From: JBBQKF01 sp038326615
GTDB taxonomy: Bacteria > Bacillota > Clostridia > Saccharofermentanales > UBA5734
DNA length: 38,134 nucleotides
Direction of reading: 5' to 3'
Assembly: GCA_038326615.1 (NCBI GenBank)
Contig: JBBQKF010000020.1
Span: forward strand, 1-38,134
Shown piece after piece: positions 24,923 through 33,885 of the stretch. Each line of letters begins with the position of its first letter. The first letter of the stretch is position 1. The position numbers and the translations under genes were made by a program. A model generated the notes under the pieces. That model was given only the letters and a program-made list of their open reading frames with translations. It did not search any database and had not been told where the DNA came from.

Positions 24923-25918
24923 ATGAATAACACATTACCAATTATCGGTGTTCCATTGGGTGACCCTGCTGGAATAGGCCCTGAAATAGCGATTAAAGCG
25001 GCTTCGCTTGAAAGTATTAAAAATATTGCAAGAGTAAGGTTAATCGGCTCCGAAGATGTTTTTGAAGCTGTCAGCAAAAATTTATCATTATCTTTAAAAG
25101 ACCTCGATATTCATTATGTTGAGAATTCTGTAAATGGTTCTTTTGAATATGGCAAAATACAAGCAAACTGTGGCAGAGCTGCATATGACGCAATAAAAGA
25201 AGCAGCAAAACTTGCCATTAACGGTGAAATTGATGCTATTGCTACAACGCCTATTAATAAAGAATCACTTCGTGCAGCCACGATTAATACTATTGGTCAC
25301 ACTGAACTCTTATCAGAATTTACAAAAACTCCTAATTTGATGACTCTATTTCAGACAAATTCTTTAAGAGTGTTTTTCCTAACAAGACATTTATCTCTGA
25401 TTGATGCCTGCAAAGCAATTACTTATGATAAAGTACTCTCTGGAATTATTGAAACATATAAATCAATGATTTTACTTGGAATCGATAATTCGTCTGTTCC
25501 TTTTGCGGTCGCAGGTCTTAATCCTCATAATGGCGAACACGGCCTTTTCGGGTTGGAGGAAGAAGATTTTATAAGACCAGCAATAATTCGTTCTGCTCAA
25601 ATGGGGATTCCAGTCGTGGGTCCGCTTCCTGCTGATAGTGTTTTTTATCAGGCAAGAATTGGTAAATATAGTGCGGTGCTTTCGCTTTATCATGACCAAG
25701 GGCATATTGCAACTAAGACATATGATTTTGACAGAACAATTTCTCTTACTATTGGCATGCCTTTTCTGAGAACATCTGTTGATCATGGAACTGCCTTCGA
25801 CATTGCAGGGCAGGGGATAGCGCAATTTGTAAGTATGGAACAGGCAATTAAAATTGCCGCCGATTATGCATTTATTTATAAAGAAAAATATCCAGAGTTT
25901 TTGAAATTTAACCTTTGA
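24923..25918 (+). CDS. pdxA: 4-hydroxythreonine-4-phosphate dehydrogenase family protein
   Basis: NAD-dependent, divalent-metal oxidative decarboxylase. The 331 residues show GDPAGIGPEIAIKAA at the start, the GHTELLSEFT metal-ligand His, FFLTRHLSL, LNPHNGEHGLFG, the YHDQGHIATK metal His and TSVDHGTAFDIAGQG. ATG 24923 gives the family N-terminus (MNNTLPIIGVPLGD). In E. coli PdxA acts in DXP-independent vitamin B6 synthesis, but most Firmicutes lack that pathway; PdxA2-type homologues act on 4-phospho-threonate/erythronate in sugar-acid breakdown. No pdxJ or DUF1537 kinase gene is in the window to decide. The symbol is for family only. Confidence 0.9.
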   Translation: MNNTLPIIGVPLGDPAGIGPEIAIKAASLESIKNIARVRLIGSEDVFEAVSKNLSLSLKDLDIHYVENSVNGSFEYGKIQANCGRAAYDAIKEAAKLAINGEIDAIATTPINKESLRAATINTIGHTELLSEFTKTPNLMTLFQTNSLRVFFLTRHLSLIDACKAITYDKVLSGIIETYKSMILLGIDNSSVPFAVAGLNPHNGEHGLFGLEEEDFIRPAIIRSAQMGIPVVGPLPADSVFYQARIGKYSAVLSLYHDQGHIATKTYDFDRTISLTIGMPFLRTSVDHGTAFDIAGQGIAQFVSMEQAIKIAADYAFIYKEKYPEFLKFNL

Positions 25919-26000
25919 ACTTATATATCAAAAATTAACCTTTGTTATTAAGCATTAAAAGTGAAATAATGAATTTTTGTAATTGTATAAAATGATTATC

Positions 26001-26141
26001 GCGTTTACTCAGTAAGTAGTATAAATCTGTTATCATATTGAAATAATTGAGAAATCACTATTTCTACAATATCAAATTAGGTAGTGACATTGCATTCTTG
26101 CTTTATATAATCAAGAATATCTCGTTATACTGAGTAAACAC
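26001..26141. repeat. About 140-bp segment bounded by 12-bp inverted repeats
   Basis: GTTTACTCAGTA (26003-26014) is repeated as its exact reverse complement TACTGAGTAAAC (26128-26139). The intervening A+T-rich sequence holds no gene. A related end, TACTGAGTTAACGCTATAG, occurs at about 117-135 and matches the right end here (TACTGAGTAAACACTATAG) at 17 of 19 bases. Could be a second MITE family or a large cruciform. The remaining parts of the gap between pdxA and the next gene are featureless apart from an AAAGAGGA ribosome site. Confidence 0.6.
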
Positions 26142-26215
26142 TATAGTCTTGTTGTATAATATATTTACTAATTAGATAAAAAAGATTAATGATAAATCGT
26201 TTAAAGAGGATTTGC

Positions 26216-27805
26216 ATGATACGAATCAGAGATATTGAATTTCCTTTAGGGTATAGTGAAGAACAATTCGATACAGTATGTGCTGTAAGGCTTGGTATTG
26301 ATATTTCTGATATTGTTAAAGTTGAAATTCTCAAAAAGGCTGTTGATACTAAATCTAAAGATAATATCCACTTTAAGATTTCTCTTGGTGTTAGGATTAT
26401 TGGTGACGAAAACGATACTGTATGGAAGATTCATGACAAACTATTATCGGTTGAGTCCGAAAATTTCTATATTTTACCTGGAAATAAAAAGTTAAATTCA
26501 AGACCTATCATCGTTGGAAGTGGTCCTGCCGGTCTGTTTGCTGCGCTGATTCTTGCAAAAGCTGGAACATACCCTATTTTAATTGAACGTGGAGCGGATG
26601 TTGATTCACGTAAAAAAAGTGTGTCTTTATTTTGGAATTCTGGCATTCTTGACGTGAATAGCAACGTTCAATTCGGCGAAGGTGGGGCAGGTACATTTTC
26701 CGATGGAAAACTTAAAATAGGTATGAAAGATCCGCGCAAGGCAATGATTTTAAATGAGTTAATTGATTGTGGAGCACATATGGAAATTAATTTTCTTGAT
26801 AAACCACATATTGGAACTGATAAACTTCATGGAATTGTAAAGGCAATAAGAAATAAAATCATTTCGCTTGGTGGTGAAGTCTTTTTTAATACACAAATGA
26901 CTGAAGTGTTGCATCATGGTGGCAAAGTTTATGGAATTAAGTGTAAATCTTTTGACAAAAATTTAGAATTATATTCTGATAATATTGTTTTAGCAATCGG
27001 AAATAGTGCAAGAGATACTTTCGAGGAACTTTATAAAAACAATATTGTCCTCGAACAAAGGCCAATTGCAATTGGTGTAAGAATTGAACACAGTCAACAA
27101 TTTATTAACAATCTTATGTATGGAAGATTTGCCGAAGATACCAATCTTGGCGCTGCAGATTATAAAATGGTTACTCATTTAAAAAATGGAAGAAGTGTTT
27201 ATACTTTTTGTATGTGTCCTGGTGGAAATGTTATTGCTGCAACTTCTGATGAAGGAAGTATTGTTACAAATGGGATGAGCTGTTTTGATAGAAGTGGTAA
27301 ATGTGCGAACACTGCGATTCTTGTTTCACTTGACAGCAATGATTTTAAAAGTGACCATCCACTTGAAGGAATAAGGTTTCTGAAAGATATAGAAGAGAAG
27401 GCTTTTATAGCTGGTGGACAAAACTATTTTGCTCCAGTTCAAAAATTATCAGACTTTTTAAACAGTGTAAACTCTAATGATTTTGGTGAGGTTCTACCTA
27501 CATATAAACCTGGAACAACCTTCGCGAAAATTGATTCTTATTTACCAGATTATATTTCAGAATCTTTAAGAGCAGGAATAGCTGATATGGAGGACTGGAT
27601 GCCGGGATATGCTTTTCCTGATGCTATACTTACAGGACCTGAGACAAGAAGCTCTTCTCCGGTGCGAATTAAAAGGAGCGATGAATTGCAAGCATGCGGG
27701 ATTGATGGACTTTACCCATGTGGTGAAGGTGGTGGGTACTCAGGAGGTATAATTTCTGCAGCGGTTGATGGTGTGCGATGCGCAGAGATGATTCTTTCAA
27801 AATAA
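26216..27805 (+). CDS. NAD(P)/FAD-dependent oxidoreductase (COG2509-type)
   Basis: A 529-residue flavoprotein. Residues 1-85 form the small N-terminal domain typical of this group (MIRIRDIEFPLGY). The FAD-binding Rossmann motif is PIIVGSGPAGLFAALILAKAG near 95-115, followed by ERGADVDSRKKSV, VQFGEGGAGTFSDGKL, and the C-terminal flavin contact PCGEGGGYSGGIISAAVDG. The CMCPGGNVIAATSDEG block is a hallmark of the family. ATG 26216 is used because AAAGAGGA lies six bases upstream; the ATG at 26189 lacks a site. The substrate is unknown; this family is widely conserved in Firmicutes as 'FAD-dependent dehydrogenase'. The 220-base gap downstream shows nothing recognisable. Confidence 0.88.
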   Translation: MIRIRDIEFPLGYSEEQFDTVCAVRLGIDISDIVKVEILKKAVDTKSKDNIHFKISLGVRIIGDENDTVWKIHDKLLSVESENFYILPGNKKLNSRPIIVGSGPAGLFAALILAKAGTYPILIERGADVDSRKKSVSLFWNSGILDVNSNVQFGEGGAGTFSDGKLKIGMKDPRKAMILNELIDCGAHMEINFLDKPHIGTDKLHGIVKAIRNKIISLGGEVFFNTQMTEVLHHGGKVYGIKCKSFDKNLELYSDNIVLAIGNSARDTFEELYKNNIVLEQRPIAIGVRIEHSQQFINNLMYGRFAEDTNLGAADYKMVTHLKNGRSVYTFCMCPGGNVIAATSDEGSIVTNGMSCFDRSGKCANTAILVSLDSNDFKSDHPLEGIRFLKDIEEKAFIAGGQNYFAPVQKLSDFLNSVNSNDFGEVLPTYKPGTTFAKIDSYLPDYISESLRAGIADMEDWMPGYAFPDAILTGPETRSSSPVRIKRSDELQACGIDGLYPCGEGGGYSGGIISAAVDGVRCAEMILSK

Positions 27806-28026
27806 ATTTCTTATTCTTTCCCGTTGCAATTCCTTAAATTGCATATATTAACAAAAAATCGTAAAATATAGCTATATTTTTCAAGTGTTATTAGGTATTA
27901 TTATTATGACTGTGCGTTGTAAAACTAGAATTGTACCATAGAGACTGACATTATATATAATATTTAGATGTTACAAGGCACTAGATTTGCATCTTGCTTT
28001 TATTATAGAATTTAAGGGGATAAATT

Positions 28027-29847
28027 ATGGAATTAAAAGTTAAAATTATTGATAATAATGAATCTTTAAATAATCAGAATAACACTGATACAAGATTAAA
28101 TATGTCTGAAGAAGTTTTTGTAACAAGAGGAGAACTTCTGCTAAGTGTACTTCAGGATGCCCAGACATCAGTACATGCGCCATGTGGTGGCAAGGGAACC
28201 TGCAAAAAGTGCACAGTTGAAATCGAAGGATTTGGTGAAGTCCTAGCTTGTCAGACGCGATTTGACGAGACTCTATGTAAAAAAGGAACAAATGAAATTG
28301 TTGTTATAATCCCTAAACAAGGAAAAGCCAAGATTAAATCTAGTGGTGTTATGCCTGAGGTGATAATTAATCCTGTTTTAGAGATGAAAACAAAGCAATT
28401 TTCGCAACCCTCAATAACAGACCAGAAACCGGATGATCAAAGAGTTGAAGATGAATCGGGATATTCGTTACCTTTCCATTTAATTAGTAATCTCCCTTCA
28501 AAACTTCGTGAAAATAACTTTGAACTGAATTACTTTGTTAGAAAAGATAAAAACGAAATTACTGGGTTTACAAATAGCGGAACTACAAAATTCTATGGCG
28601 TTTCAATTGACATCGGTACGACAACTGTTGCAGCATATATGTATGATCTTTCATCAGGCCGACATATTAAAACAGCTTCGTGTCTCAACCCACAAAGGGG
28701 TTACGGAGCTGATGTTATATCTCGTATCGATTTTGCATCTAAATCTAAAGAAAATCTTATTCAGATTCAAAACAGTATTGGTGAAAAAATAATCGATTTA
28801 TTATTTGAACTTTCAGATTCGATTTATGACATTACACTACTTTCAATTGCGGGAAACACAACAATGATGCATTTACTATGTGGAATTAACCCGCTAGCAA
28901 TCGCAAGCGCTCCATTCATCCCAGCAACTTTAAGGCATCAGATAAGATATTCGAGAGAGCTTTTTTCGTTTTTTCCACAAGAAATTGACTATAATCCATT
29001 GTGTATTCTTCTTCCTTCAATTTCTGGATATGTAGGAGCAGACGTTGTTGCCGGCATTCTTACATGCAACATGGACATGGATTCCAAACCGCAAATTTTG
29101 ATTGACATTGGAACTAATGGTGAAATTGCATTATCAAAAGATGGACTTGTTGTTGCATGCTCAACTGCTGCTGGGCCTGCTTTTGAAGGTGCAAACATTA
29201 CTTGTGGTGTTGGCGGAATTTCTGGCGCAATTGATAATGTTTTTTATAAAGATGAAATGATACATTGGACCTCTATTGCTGACGAAACTCCTATTGGAAT
29301 ATGTGGTTCTGGTATTGTTTCAGCAATTGCTGCATTACTTGATTCTGGTGTTATCGATGAGACCGGCAGATTTGAAGATGATATTGACGACTTTCCCGAG
29401 GATATAAAAAGCCGATTCGTTTATAACAATAAGGCACTGCAATATGTTTTTGCATACAATGATGATAAATCCCCACTTGTTTATCTTACTCAGAAGGATA
29501 TCCGTGAAGTCCAAAACGCTAAAGCTGCTGTTTGCGCTGGAATCCGCCTTTTGATGGAACATCAGGCATTAAAAGCAAATGATATCGAAAACGTTTATAT
29601 AGCAGGGGGATTCGGGAACTACCTTAATATTGAGGATGCATTCAAAATAGGATTACTTCCTATTGAATTAAGTGGTAAAGCCAAAATGGTAGGGAATACA
29701 GCAGGCATTGGCGCCTCGCTTTGCCTATTAAACTTGCAGATGCTTTCAAGATGCGATGAAATACAAAAGAAAACCGTATATTATGAATTATCATCTGACA
29801 AAAGATTCACAGACCTTTATATCGATGCCATGCTTTTTGAATCATGA
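28027..29847 (+). CDS. RACo-like [2Fe-2S]/ASKHA corrinoid-activation protein
   Basis: 606 residues. The N-terminal ferredoxin domain carries a plant-type [2Fe-2S] motif, Cys53-x5-Cys59-x2-Cys62-x12-Cys75 (APCGGKGTCKKC...LAC). A linker (about 115-185) precedes an actin-like ATPase domain with SIDIGTTTVAAYMYDL, SIAGNTTMMHLLCG, LIDIGTNGEIALSKDG, GPAFEGANITCG and IAGGFGNYLNIEDAFKIGL. This architecture matches the reductive activators of corrinoid proteins, which use ATP to drive re-reduction of inactive Co(II) in methyl-transfer systems. No corrinoid protein or methyltransferase is in the window, so its partner is unknown. Its stop overlaps the next gene's ATG, and that gene is a folate enzyme, consistent with one-carbon metabolism. 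Confidence 0.87.
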   Translation: MELKVKIIDNNESLNNQNNTDTRLNMSEEVFVTRGELLLSVLQDAQTSVHAPCGGKGTCKKCTVEIEGFGEVLACQTRFDETLCKKGTNEIVVIIPKQGKAKIKSSGVMPEVIINPVLEMKTKQFSQPSITDQKPDDQRVEDESGYSLPFHLISNLPSKLRENNFELNYFVRKDKNEITGFTNSGTTKFYGVSIDIGTTTVAAYMYDLSSGRHIKTASCLNPQRGYGADVISRIDFASKSKENLIQIQNSIGEKIIDLLFELSDSIYDITLLSIAGNTTMMHLLCGINPLAIASAPFIPATLRHQIRYSRELFSFFPQEIDYNPLCILLPSISGYVGADVVAGILTCNMDMDSKPQILIDIGTNGEIALSKDGLVVACSTAAGPAFEGANITCGVGGISGAIDNVFYKDEMIHWTSIADETPIGICGSGIVSAIAALLDSGVIDETGRFEDDIDDFPEDIKSRFVYNNKALQYVFAYNDDKSPLVYLTQKDIREVQNAKAAVCAGIRLLMEHQALKANDIENVYIAGGFGNYLNIEDAFKIGLLPIELSGKAKMVGNTAGIGASLCLLNLQMLSRCDEIQKKTVYYELSSDKRFTDLYIDAMLFES

Positions 29848-30461
29848 CGGGCGATATTATGGATAAAACCCAAATAAGAAAAAATGTTTGTTATTTAAGA
29901 GAATCACATCAAATAGATGAATTTAAACTTAAATCAGATTTAATCTGCAAAAAAATCATGAGCCTTGATTTTTTTAGCGATGAAAACTGCAAAGGTAAAA
30001 AAATTTCGCTTTATTATACTCATCGCATGGAAGTTGACTTAACTTTGTTGCGCGAGTTTTTTCTTTTGCATGAAGCAAAGTGTTTTTATCCAATTACATG
30101 TTCACAAGAAATAATATTTGGTAAATATGATCCGCAATCGACTGAGAAAGATCAGTGCAAAACTGGCGCGATGGGCATTCGCGAACCTTTTGCTGGGGTT
30201 GAAGAATTAATTGCTATGAACTTTGTATTAATACCTGGCATTGCTTTTGATAAAAAAGGTAATCGTATTGGATATGGTAAAGGATATTATGACAAATACC
30301 TTAGCAGTTATATTAAAAATTCAAATAAAATGCCTTTGATTATTGCACCTGCATTTGAGTTTCAAATTATAGATAATATTCCTTGTCAATCACATGATAT
30401 TCCAGTTGACATAATTGTAACCGAAGAACGGGTTATATTTACCAAATTTCATTGTGTATAA
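29844..30461 (+). CDS. 5-formyltetrahydrofolate cyclo-ligase
   Basis: Converts 5-formyl-THF to 5,10-methenyl-THF using ATP, returning this stored folate to the one-carbon pool. Of about 205 residues, the signature near the C-terminus is LIPGIAFDKKGNRIGYGKGYYDKYL; ISLYYTHRMEVDLTLL and GAMGIREPF are the expected substrate/nucleotide regions. The ATG at 29844 overlaps the previous stop (ATGA), suggesting translational coupling; ATG 29859 (MDKTQIRKNV) fits the family N-terminus equally well and neither has a strong ribosome site. Co-translation with the corrinoid-activator-like gene is notable. Confidence 0.92.
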   Translation: MTGDIMDKTQIRKNVCYLRESHQIDEFKLKSDLICKKIMSLDFFSDENCKGKKISLYYTHRMEVDLTLLREFFLLHEAKCFYPITCSQEIIFGKYDPQSTEKDQCKTGAMGIREPFAGVEELIAMNFVLIPGIAFDKKGNRIGYGKGYYDKYLSSYIKNSNKMPLIIAPAFEFQIIDNIPCQSHDIPVDIIVTEERVIFTKFHCV

Positions 30462-30526
30462 AAGCAATTCCTAAAAAGTTAATAATCATGATATAATAAG
30501 AGTAGTTTTCAAGGGAGGAAATAAAT

Positions 30527-31831
30527 TTGAAAAGAAATCTGTCCTCTTCATCTTATGATATCAAAAATACCCAAACAGCAAACAAAGCCTCGCAAAACAG
30601 AACTTTGACTGGTGGGAATAATTATAAAAATCGTAATATTCGAAAGAGAAATAATAAAAAATCAAATTCTTCGATTTTGTTTGGATTATTCGTTTTCGTA
30701 GTTTTTGTTGTAATTTTAGTCTTTTCAATATCAAATTGCAAAAAAGCTGGCGGTAAAAATTCAAATAGTAATTCAGGATCTTTAGAATCTAATGATTCAA
30801 TTTCTCAATCTAATAGTAATCAATCCGTTGTAGTTACAATTGACCCTGAAAATTTCTGGGGTAACAAAATTGATTTGTCATCTGTAATAAATCCAGTTAT
30901 CACAGGGAATCGTCTTAACAAGTGGCCTGATACTACTGGTTTTAAAATAAAATCAAATGATATTTCAGGATATTTAGGAAAAGCAAAACAACAAGGTGCA
31001 CTTTCCGGAATCATCATAGTCCTTGACCCAGGACACGGTGGGGTAGACTTAGGTGCTGTATTCCCAAGAGCGCCAATACGACCTGAAATAATCGAGAGCA
31101 GAATAAATCTTAATGTTGCATTTAGCATTAAATCCAATTTAGAGATGCTTGGCGCTAAAGTTTATTTGACAAGAGAAGACGATACATACGATAAATTATA
31201 CTATCGTTCGGCGTTCGCAGCGAAGATTTCTTTATCGGATTTTCTTGCCAAAATAAGCGAATCCTCGAATAATAAAGCAATAATTACTGAATATATTAAT
31301 AAAATGGAATATACTCTGAAGGCAAATGACGACAAGGATAATACCGGATGGTTTTATGGACTTGGAGTCAGACGCGAAATAAAAAATATTTTTGACATTC
31401 AAAAATCACAGTCAAACATTCTGTTTTTATCTTTACATTGCAATTCAAGTGATAAACCAGATACACTTCACGGGACTAAAGTCTATTATTCCTCTAATAA
31501 AGCAGTATACGACGACGAATTAAAAACTGAGAAGGATAAGATTTATCCTGAATATCAATCCTACGATGATGCTTCAAGAGAGAAATTTGCTTCATTATTA
31601 TATAGGAACATCATAAAAGATAACCCGTCACTGATACCAACTGATTCAAACAATACTATTGTTGCACGAAATTATTCAGTAATCAGGGAACAAAATCTTG
31701 TAAGTGCTTTAATTGAAATGGGATATGTAAATAACAAAACAGACCGTGCGTTGCTTTTAAATGAAGACAAACAAAAGGAACTTGCAAATTCAATTACAAA
31801 TGCTATCTATGAATACTACTGCAAAAAGTAA
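30527..31831 (+). CDS. N-acetylmuramoyl-L-alanine amidase (Amidase_3), membrane-anchored
   Basis: Cleaves the bond between MurNAc and L-Ala in peptidoglycan. 434 residues: polar, Asn/Lys-rich cytoplasmic start, one transmembrane helix at 50-69, Ser/Asn linker (75-100), then the zinc amidase domain. The first zinc His is His170 in LDPGHGGVDLGA; later come the Glu in EIIESRINLNVA, the second His in LFLSLHCNSS and the catalytic Glu in SALIEMGYVNN. Between TREDD and the second His is an extra region of about 70 residues, shared with the next amidase. Start TTG 30527 has AAGGGAGG ten bases upstream. It is the first of two tandem paralogues, now separated by a MITE. Confidence 0.92.
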   Translation: MKRNLSSSSYDIKNTQTANKASQNRTLTGGNNYKNRNIRKRNNKKSNSSILFGLFVFVVFVVILVFSISNCKKAGGKNSNSNSGSLESNDSISQSNSNQSVVVTIDPENFWGNKIDLSSVINPVITGNRLNKWPDTTGFKIKSNDISGYLGKAKQQGALSGIIIVLDPGHGGVDLGAVFPRAPIRPEIIESRINLNVAFSIKSNLEMLGAKVYLTREDDTYDKLYYRSAFAAKISLSDFLAKISESSNNKAIITEYINKMEYTLKANDDKDNTGWFYGLGVRREIKNIFDIQKSQSNILFLSLHCNSSDKPDTLHGTKVYYSSNKAVYDDELKTEKDKIYPEYQSYDDASREKFASLLYRNIIKDNPSLIPTDSNNTIVARNYSVIREQNLVSALIEMGYVNNKTDRALLLNEDKQKELANSITNAIYEYYCKK

Positions 31832-32049
31832 AACACTTAGTGTATAATATTAAAAGAAATAAGAATTTGTAATTTTAATTATTAATTATTAATTATAAAT
31901 ACAAAATAATTAAATACATTTATAATTTCTGATGTTGGAATAAGGTTTGATATGTTAATATATTAAATCTTTAAAACAATTAAAAATAAGAAATAATAGA
32001 TAATAAATGCGGCTCTTTAAGATAGCAGGAATTATGAAATAGCAATAAT

Positions 32050-32216
32050 GGTTCGGGTGTCAAAAGTATCAAAGCAGTGATAGGTGATAAATGTTGATGA
32101 AATCACCAAATATTGGCCATTACAAGCAATCTGGCATTTGAAATCTTCTTAAGTCATCGTCGAGCAAAATCTGACTAATTACAATAAATAAAAATCATGC
32201 TTTTGACACCCGAACC
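32050..32216 (-). mobile_element. 167-bp MITE-like element, copy 2 (inverted)
   Basis: Reverse complement of the element at 16193-16359; same 17-bp terminal repeats and same length, with two single-base differences (both C/T transitions). Flanking six-mers AATAAT and AAGAAT match at five of six positions, compatible with a target duplication that has since mutated. It lies in the 464-base gap between the two amidase genes, 80 bases before the second; the rest of this gap (31832-32049, 32217-32295) shows no gene. Confidence 0.9.
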
Positions 32217-32295
32217 AAGAATAGACATAATATTAAAACTATTATGAAAGAAAAAATAAAATGAAATCTACGGTTTTAACTGAAAGGAAATTTAA

Positions 32296-33864
32296 ATGAT
32301 TATAGAGACTTCGGATAATCAAAAAAATGAGTTTGATTATTTTGATAAAATATTAAGCAGGAAGAAATTTCTGTCACTTTTTCTTTTTATTGTTCTTACA
32401 TTCAGCATTATTCTAACAAGTTGTCAAATGGTAACACCTGCAAACAGCTCTAGTTCCTTGACCACAGCATCATCTATTAATTCATCAAACTCATTAGGGT
32501 CATCAGATTTTGAATCAGAGATGAGTGGTTCAAGTTTAGGGTCGAATTCAAATAATACCTCTTCACCATCTCCATCTTTATCACCTTCACCATCTCCGTC
32601 TCCCTCTGTTAAAGTTACGCCAATAGCTGATCCTACACTATCTCCAACTCCAGAATTTACAATAGATGATAGGTTTATGTATATTAATGTTGGAACTGCG
32701 AATCTGCGTAGTGTTCCTTCGACTGATAGTCCAGCGACGATAATAAAAAGTATGCATTACAGAACAAGAGTCAGAAGAGTTCTAATTCTCAATATATGGT
32801 CAAAAGTAACAACCGATAATGAGGAAACAGGATATGTTTACACAGAATTTCTTTCAACAACAATTCCTATTTTGACTCCAACACCACCGCCAGTAAGAAC
32901 TTTAACTAAATGGTCTGATTCATCAACATTAATAGAACAGTTTTACAATGCAGATATTGCAAAGTATATAGGAAATAGTAAAGGAACAGGGTTCAAGCCA
33001 CTTAAAGGAATAACTGTCATTCTTGATCCAGGACATGGCGGCGATGATCCTGGTGCTGTTTATGAATCAAAAAACGGATATACTTCTGTTTACGAAAAGA
33101 CAATTAATTTAAAGGTGGCAAATCTGACAGGAAATTATCTTATGGAAATGGGCGCTAACGTGATTTACACAAGAAAAGACGACAAATTTTATGGGCTTTA
33201 TTATAGAAATGCATTGATTAATAAAATCATACTCGAAAATCATTTTAAATTATTAACTGAAAAAATTATGGATAATACTGATACGAATAGGCTCATTACT
33301 CTTATGGATTATGTTATCAATAAAAATAACGATTTAGTTTCATCAGGAGGAAGGGGAACTTTTCTTGGACTTGGAGTTTCAAAGGATCTTAGAACTTCTT
33401 TTGACATATCAAGAGAGTACGAAGATGTAATTTTGATTTCGATTCATTGTAATAGTGCTTTTAACGCTCCTTTTGCAAACGGTTTAGAAGTTTATTACGG
33501 TACAAATAATGCAATATTTAATGATGAAAAATTATTATTACATGATGAGCCCCGTTCAAATCCTTATAACCCAGAATATCAGTTTTACAACGATTCGCTA
33601 AGGCATAAATTATCAAAATCACTTATATCTGACATTCAAAAACAAACATCTTTGAGTGTTCGTGGAACAACAAATGGGCTATATCCATGGAATTTTTGCT
33701 TACTACGTGAGAATAATTTGACAAGTGCACTTCTTGAACTAGGATATCTTAGCAACAATCAGGATAGAACCTTTTTGTCTGATCCCGCAGGACAGAATAT
33801 GATTGCACTTGGAATTGCAAATGGCATTTTTAATTATTTCTGCACCGAAAACTCAAGTCAATAA
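32296..33864 (+). CDS. Lipoprotein N-acetylmuramoyl-L-alanine amidase with SH3-like domain
   Basis: 522 residues. A charged start is followed by a hydrophobic stretch (24-41) and lipobox Leu-Thr-Ser-Cys43, so it is probably lipid-anchored at Cys43. A long Ser/Asn region and a Ser-Pro repeat linker (about 88-104) lead to a bacterial SH3-like domain (127-190: MYINVGTANLRSVPS), another Pro-rich linker, then Amidase_3 with His247 (LDPGHGGDDPGA), the Glu in YEKTINLKVANL, His in ILISIHCNSA and catalytic Glu in SALLELGYLSNN. It shares the extra 70-residue region with the upstream paralogue. AAAGGA precedes ATG 32296. Role: cell-wall remodelling on the outer face of the membrane. Confidence 0.92.
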   Translation: MIIETSDNQKNEFDYFDKILSRKKFLSLFLFIVLTFSIILTSCQMVTPANSSSSLTTASSINSSNSLGSSDFESEMSGSSLGSNSNNTSSPSPSLSPSPSPSPSVKVTPIADPTLSPTPEFTIDDRFMYINVGTANLRSVPSTDSPATIIKSMHYRTRVRRVLILNIWSKVTTDNEETGYVYTEFLSTTIPILTPTPPPVRTLTKWSDSSTLIEQFYNADIAKYIGNSKGTGFKPLKGITVILDPGHGGDDPGAVYESKNGYTSVYEKTINLKVANLTGNYLMEMGANVIYTRKDDKFYGLYYRNALINKIILENHFKLLTEKIMDNTDTNRLITLMDYVINKNNDLVSSGGRGTFLGLGVSKDLRTSFDISREYEDVILISIHCNSAFNAPFANGLEVYYGTNNAIFNDEKLLLHDEPRSNPYNPEYQFYNDSLRHKLSKSLISDIQKQTSLSVRGTTNGLYPWNFCLLRENNLTSALLELGYLSNNQDRTFLSDPAGQNMIALGIANGIFNYFCTENSSQ

Positions 33865-33885
33865 ATTAGGCGAGGAAGGAACAAA

